Shown here: positions 58,441 to 64,000 of the stretch, in pieces
Layout of the letters: each line of letters starts with the position of its first letter
How positions within the stretch are numbered: position 1 is the first letter of the stretch
NCBI RefSeq assembly: GCF_000321225.1
Contig: NW_004450467.1
Span: 1,856,791 to 1,920,790 of the forward strand
Direction of reading: 5' to 3'
DNA length: 64,000 nt
Source of the DNA: Odobenus rosmarus divergens
Taxonomy: Eukaryota > Chordata > Mammalia > Carnivora > Odobenidae
Position numbers and translations under genes: made by a program
The notes under the pieces: generated by a model
Told to the model about the DNA's origin: nothing
The model's input: only the letters and a program-made list of their open reading frames with translations
Database searches by the model: none

Positions 58441-59409
58441 GAAGGATATCATACAGTGTTCAGTGCATCAGCTTTCAAAACTGGTAACTCTAAAGCTGTA
58501 TTAAGAACGTAAAGTGACAAAAATTATGTATGTATATATTTTCAGTTGATGGCCAATTTCGGAAGTGATGGACAGGAGTGGACTGAAAAAAAAGGGCTAA
58601 GAGGAGTAGGGAGGGGGCAAGAAAGGGATAGGAATGTCTGGAATGATAGACGCACGGTACTGGGGGGAGATAAAAGGCTAAAGAGAGCAGGGTAAGACAA
58701 GTAGGAACACAGAAGGAGGGAGAACTGGGTTTTGCAATAACTATTGGTGGCTGTGAGTTTTAGGTGCCTTTTGTCATGTGGGTTAGTTGATGAGTCACTT
58801 AGCTCTTCCTTTGTTCTGATACTGAAACATTAGCGTTGCTAATACGCATGTACATATATGAATATACTTTGAGTTGGTGACCATGTTATATAAGCGAGGT
58901 AATTATAAACTGAGCCTCTGTGAGCAGAGCTTAATGTTGTCATAAAGTTTTAAAAAGCAGCATCATTAATGTCATTTAACAATATGCGTAATTGCTTCTG
59001 AGCCGAAAAGTGGTTAAGTTGGAATGGTAAGCAATTAGTTTAACTATGTAGTTCCTATCGATGGTTAACATTGAGCCAGCTGCCTCTGGATCAGTAACTA
59101 GAGGGCCCAGAAGCAAACTCTGTCCTGCCCGTGTTTGGCCTAGATACTCTGCCTGGGAGCTCTGGCTGCTGGGTCAACTCAGGTTTAAATGAATACGAAA
59201 GACAAACTGGAACTCTCTGAAGGAAAAGACAGATTTGTAAAGGACAGACTAAATGGTGTATGGATGAATGGAATGGCAGACTCATCTGTTTTGGCCTTTT
59301 GATGATAGTTGGACTTGATGACAAGGAGAAAAGCACTAAAAATAATAGCTTTTGAATATTACTTTTCCCCACTTTTGGGCAAAACCATTGGCTTGAGAAG
59401 CCGGATGGT

Positions 59410-59575
59410 CCGGTGCAAAGAGCAGGCTTAGGACTAAGAGTAGAGGCTCCTGCATGCTTGATGTGCTCTGCCAGGGCTTGGTTGTGTGATTCTGAACAAA
59501 TCCGCTAATTCTCTGGACTTCAGCATTCTTATCTGCAGACTGATTAGATGATTCCAGGGCTTCTTTCTTCCAGTT
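59410..59575 (+). repeat. MIR SINE, plus strand, diverged
   Basis: gcttggttgtgtgattctga, ctctggacttcagcattctt, atctgcagactgattagatg fit forward MIR. Confidence 0.55.
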
Positions 59576-61599
59576 CTAACAAAAAGTGATTTTTCGAAAA
59601 GCAAGATATGTCTTACATGCCGCTATAGATTTGAGGAATGAAGTTTTAGCTCCTGTGTTGTGCCAGGTTTATTCATGATTGAGGGGGAACATTGCTTATG
59701 GAGGGTACCATTCACGGTGACTTTTAGTTTAGGTGATGAATGGGAAAGTCTGTCATTTAATACAAACTTAATGGTAGGTGCATTGAAGTGTGCGTTACCC
59801 ACTTTGCCCAAGGGTGTCCAAACAGAAACAAATGCAGGAGCTGTAGAATTTCCTAGTTTTACCAACACAGTACCTTAGAATTTTCCCCCCAAAATGCAAT
59901 ACATAATCTTCTCAGACTCTAGGTTGAAGAATATAGTGTTCAACGTTTCGACTTTTAAAATGGGAATTATAAAGCTGCATTCATAATGTGGAAAAAGCAT
60001 ACATCCAAATGATGGCTGATTTAGGGAGTACTGGAGAAAATGTTGCCTGAACAGGGAATAATAGGAGCAGGGAGAAGAAAAGGTGGGGTAGGAAAGTGGG
60101 GAAAGAGACGGAAGAAAAGTAAGAAAACAGAAAGCTGAATAGGGTCTCTCTTTTCTTCTCCTCTTGCGGGAAGGCATCCTTTCTTTATTGCCCCTGTTGT
60201 CACACACCCCCTCTTTCCCCTTCACGCATCTTCCAGCAGCTAATAGCTTCAGCTGTCCCCCTTCACTGCCTTAGTGAGGTTTGTCTCTCTGGGACATTAC
60301 TCCCGTCTTCTGCAGGGCCGGGTGAGAGCCAGTGACGGATGGCCCCGAGGACCAGCCTGTTTTATCACCTGTCTCTGCAGATTCTGGGTTAGGCCCCCTG
60401 GATGCCATTCTAATTTTGATACTCATTCCTGAATTTCTCTACCTTGACCCTCAAAGTTAAATGCTGCTTCCTGGGCTCTGCTGTTCTGTGATCCTGTCAT
60501 CCTCCTTGCTCCTTAAGAAGCCCAGGTCTAGACAGAACGCGGCCTGCATGCGACAGAAGGCACCACGCTGCCCCGAGGAGCTGATGATCCACCTGCATCA
60601 GTACCGTCTCAATTGCCTTGGTAAATGCAGTGTCCTTGGGCCCTCCCAAGGACCATGGTCAGCTGGTTGGTTTTCTGGTCTGACCCATTAGACCCGTCTA
60701 GCATGCCCAGTTCTCTGGCCTTGAGATCCACCCCTTCTGTCACAATCAGCGGTTCTAGTATCTATATTTCATTTAATATGGGATATCACGTCCGCCAAGC
60801 TTTTCGGAGCCATCCCTGTAGTGTATCCCAGCCTCTACTGTCTTATTCCTTGCCTCAGTGTTAAATCCTGTGTCAAATAAAATGCCTCATCTTAACCATT
60901 ATCCAGCTTCCTATGCTACCCTTGATCTGACACCCAGCTCGACTCTCCCGGATAACCGTGTATATTGGCCTGTAGCTCCTTTGGCATATAATCCTTTCTC
61001 TTTTCTTTTCCTCCCCCCCCCCCGCCCTTTTTTTTTTTTTTTTTGAGTCTTATTTTTAAGCCTTATTAGTGGGACCAGAGCAGCTTTAGTCTAGAGCTAA
61101 TTTTGCCCCATTGGTGAGGCAGTATACTTGGGAGTATTTTACCTGGTGCCCATGACTTACGGGGTTTTCCCTGCTCTGTCTGGTGGGAGTTGGCACTCTT
61201 CCTGTCCCAGTGGGAGCTGCAGGGGTTGGTCCCTCCAGTTCTTCTCCTGGCTAGTCTCCTCATAAAGGCTCATTAGTCCTAAGCTGAAGACTGGGTGGAG
61301 AGGGCCCGGACGGAGCTAGCTCCCCGCGAATGTTCAGCGCTCCCTCCCTGTGCCACTTTCTTGTACTCCTCCCTGTGACCTCTGGCCACCATGGCTACAG
61401 TGAACTTAGGGAGGCTACCAGGTGTGCCGTGGCCTTGACTGTTTCTTTGTGGTACACTAGGGCAGTAATGCTCATTTTATTTCTAATTCTTTTTTTTTTT
61501 TTCCCTGCAATCACTGTCCTTTGTTGTCTGATGTCCAGTGTCTGGAAACCATTGTTTCATGTATGTTGTCTAGATTTTTAGTTGTTTTAGGTAATAGAA
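59576..61599. other. Unassigned intron
   Basis: 59623-59878 is open on both strands at once. 61013-61042 is a C-run followed by a T-run. 60450-60900 has several CpGs and short frames but no recognisable product. Confidence 0.3.
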
Positions 61600-62150
61600 T
61601 GTGTTAGTTATCTACTGTGGAGAAATAGATTACCTACCAAATTCAATGACTTAGAATAACAACATTTATTATCTCAGTTTCTGCTGGTTAAAATTCCAGG
61701 CGTGGCTTCACCAGGTCCTCTGGCCCAGAGTGTCTCAGTGTCTTACGAGGCCACGCTCAGGGTCAGCCAGAGCTTGCCTGGGGAGGGATCTGCTTCCAGC
61801 TCACTCACGTGCTTGCTGGTGGGATTCAGTTTCTCACAGGCTGTTGGGCTGTGAGGGCCTCAGTTCTTTGCTGGCTGTTAGCTGGAGGCTGTCCTTGGTT
61901 TCTTGTCACCTGGGCCTCTCCACAGGGCAGCTCACAAGATGGCAGCTTGTTTCATAAGAAGGAGCAAGGGAGAAGAGCCGGAGAGAGGGTGCGGGCAAGA
62001 CAGAGGTCACAGTCTTTTGTAATCTAATCTTGGAAGTGACATCCCATCACATTTGCTGAATTCCTTTCATTAGAATTCACCGGGTCCGGCCCACACTCAA
62101 GGGGAGGGGGTTATCTGTAGGCAAGAACACCAGAAGGTGGGGATCACTGT
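61600..62150 (+). repeat. Ancient interspersed repeat of about 500 bp (LTR-like length)
   Basis: gttagttatctactgtggag, acaacatttattatctcagt, gggatctgcttccagctcac, aagtgacatcccatcacatt, ggcccacactcaaggggagg are phrases of a widespread old mammalian repeat. I cannot name it with certainty. Open frames here are repeat-derived. Confidence 0.55.
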
Positions 62151-62934
62151 TCTCTTTCTTCTTTTGTCTTTCTATAGTTGGGATTGATTATAATCCATTT
62201 CAGAATTGGTAAGTATGTTGGGGAACCCCCCAAAAACCTCCTGGTTTGATGATGTGCTCAGAGGACTTACGGGATTCCTCATATTGCAGTACTAAACTAC
62301 GGTTCATAACAGCCAAGTACACAAAGCAAAATGAGCAAAGGAAAAGGCATATGGGACAAAGCTCAGAGAAAACCACACAAGCTTCCAGGAGTCTCCCCAG
62401 TGGAGTTACACACGATACACTTAATTCCTTCAGCATCAAAATGTGATAGTATGTGTGAAATGTTGTCTACCAGGGAAACGCATTTAAGACAAATGACCTT
62501 CTGCCTGGCATGGACACAAATTCCAGACTCCCAGAAGGAAAACAGGTATTCAGCATAAAACATGCTGTTTGCAGACACAGTGAACCACTTTTATCAGTTA
62601 GGGAATGGTGGGAGCCCCCTCCTGGAATCAAATACTCAGATGACAATCCAGGACCTACCTTGTAAGCAGGCCTCTCTTGAGGATGGCAGTCTCAGGCCTG
62701 CTGGGTTAACTCTTTTCTGCACAGGAGGGAATGGGAATTTATGTTAAGCTTACCATAAATAATGGTAATTAGTCAAAATACTTTGTTAAATTGATGATTC
62801 TGGGCCTTCACCTAGCAGTGAGGGAGAAGTGGTGCTTTTTCAGGCCTTGAAATTAAAGGAGCTTAATTCAGGCAGTAATCCTACTGTGTAGCCAGCTTAG
62901 AAAACAATGAAGTTTCAGTGGTGCATTGATGTAC
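62151..62934. other. Unassigned intron
   Basis: Short frames on both strands around 62246-62578; no gene features. Confidence 0.3.
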
Positions 62935-63720
62935 ATCCGTTGCTTCCACAAATATTTATTGAATACCTGGTTTTTACCTGGCTTCTGTGCTAGATATTAG
63001 CTATAAAATGCTGAGCATGTACATCTGTGTTCTCGGAGATTATAATCAAGTAGGGGAGACAGATTTAAACAAATAAAATAAGTAATACAAATATAAATTA
63101 AGTAATTACAAATATAAAATTTCCTTTATGGGAAAAGAAAATACTCATTTCCTATTGATTCAATACAGTTTTTTTATATGTACCTGCTTTGTGCTGCTGT
63201 TCTGGTGTGAACAAAACAAAATTCCTGTTCTTATGGACCTAAACATTTTAATGGTGGGGGCGTGGAACAGAAAATCAGTCAGTCGATCAATCAATCAATC
63301 AAGCAAACGTGTTTCACATTGGGATAAGTGCTATGAGGAAAAATAAAGGAGAATGGAGTGTTGGAGAGATAGATTAGGTGGTCAGGAAAAGCCCCTCTGA
63401 ACAGAGTAACTACTCTGAATAGATGATGTGTAGGCAGAGTCCTTAAGGAATTAAGGAAGCAAGCCATATAAATATCAGCACTCGGGTAGAGGGAATTGCA
63501 AAGACAAAGCCCCTAACATGGGAAAGAGCTTGGTGTGTTTGAGACTAGTGTGGCAGGAGCTGGTGAGCACTGGGGAGAGGAGGTAGGGAATTAGGTCAGA
63601 GTCCTGTCCAGGACCAAGGTCATGGAGGGTCTGTAAGAGTTTTGGATTTCCTTTCCAAGTGTGATGGGAGGTCTATTGTAGGGTTTTTAGCGTGACAATA
63701 ACATAATCAGATTTATGTTT
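62935..63720 (-). mobile_element. L2-like element, minus strand
   Basis: tccacaaatatttattgaat, gaacaaaacaaaattcctgt, gggataagtgctatgaggaa, gagcttggtgtgtttgagac and ggtcatggagggtctgtaag match the family at 13936-14740. Confidence 0.6.
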
Positions 63721-63922
63721 TCACAAACATGTAAACATTTTAAAAAGAAATATAGCAATACACAGCATGCATAAATCATAAATACATAGCTTGATGAATT
63801 TTAGAGTGATCACACCTGTGGATCATTGACCAGATCAAGCTATAGCATATTATCAGCTCCTTAAGTAGCCTCTGTTATGTCCCTTGGGGTCATTTTTCTC
63901 TCCTTTAAAGATAATCAGCATA

Positions 63923-64000
63923 GGGGCGCCTGGGTGGCTCAGCTGGTTAAGCGACTGCCTTCAGCTCAGGTCATGATCCTGGAGTCCTGGGATCGAGTCC
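63923..64000 (+). mobile_element. CAN-SINE, plus strand, cut by the window end
   Basis: Head ggggcgcctgggtggctcag and box region ctgggatcgagtcc at the last base. Confidence 0.95.

Larger units (their letters stand above)
25614..64000 (+). other. ARHGAP21: Start of a very long first coding intron of ARHGAP21 (open at the window end)
   Basis: After the donor at 25614 I found no segment encoding the next part of ARHGAP21 (the region leading into the PDZ domain). The remaining 38 kb is therefore best read as intron, filled with repeats listed separately. Intron extent is an inference from absence: short exons could be missed by eye. Confidence 0.6.

Noticed and set aside
1..64000. CRISPR arrays, tRNA genes or prokaryotic mobile systems
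   Set aside because: No direct-repeat/spacer structure. tRNA-like boxes occur only inside SINEs and MIRs.

Overview
The window is mammalian nuclear DNA from a carnivore, most likely a non-canid caniform (bear, seal or mustelid type). The main evidence is about 20 copies of the tRNA-Lys-derived CAN-SINE, with head gcgcctgggtggctcag and box-B region tgggatcgagtccc, together with carnivore-style L1 3' ends and old mammalian MIR, L2 and DNA-transposon fossils. The species inference comes from the SINE diagnostic sequence and from memory; no alignment was run.

Only one gene is recognised. A short coding exon at 25536-25613 (+) encodes an N-terminus that matches, with one substitution, what I remember of the N-terminus of human ARHGAP21 (a RhoGAP with PDZ and PH domains). 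It ends in a strong splice donor. About 1-3 kb upstream lies a large CpG island (about 22.4-24.7 kb) with paired CCAAT boxes, an AP-1/MARE-like site, GC boxes, a CGG repeat and a good splice donor at 24203/24204, which probably closes a non-coding first exon. The leader carries several upstream ORFs, one of them a two-codon ORF overlapping the main start. No later ARHGAP21 coding exon was found, so about 25614-64000 reads as a very long first coding intron.

Layout: 1-22.4 kb is the gene-less upstream flank, with L1M fragments, MIR, a TA-flanked MITE inside an L1, an L2-like element inside an L1M, a palindromic element and seven CAN-SINEs. 22.4-25.6 kb is the promoter, leader and first coding exon. 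25.6-36 kb is early intron with a G-quadruplex-prone tract, two L2 copies and three SINEs. 36.5-49.5 kb is a dense L1/SINE nest with a U6 snRNA pseudogene and a chimeric SINE. 49.5-63.9 kb is mostly old repeats and unique intron, almost free of young SINEs, with a 36-nt poly(C) run. The window ends inside another SINE.

There are no CRISPR arrays, operons or prokaryotic features. Nearly all longer ORFs lie in SINEs, L1, L2 or the GC-rich island and are not proposed as genes. Repeat family names and boundaries come from recognition by eye and are approximate.
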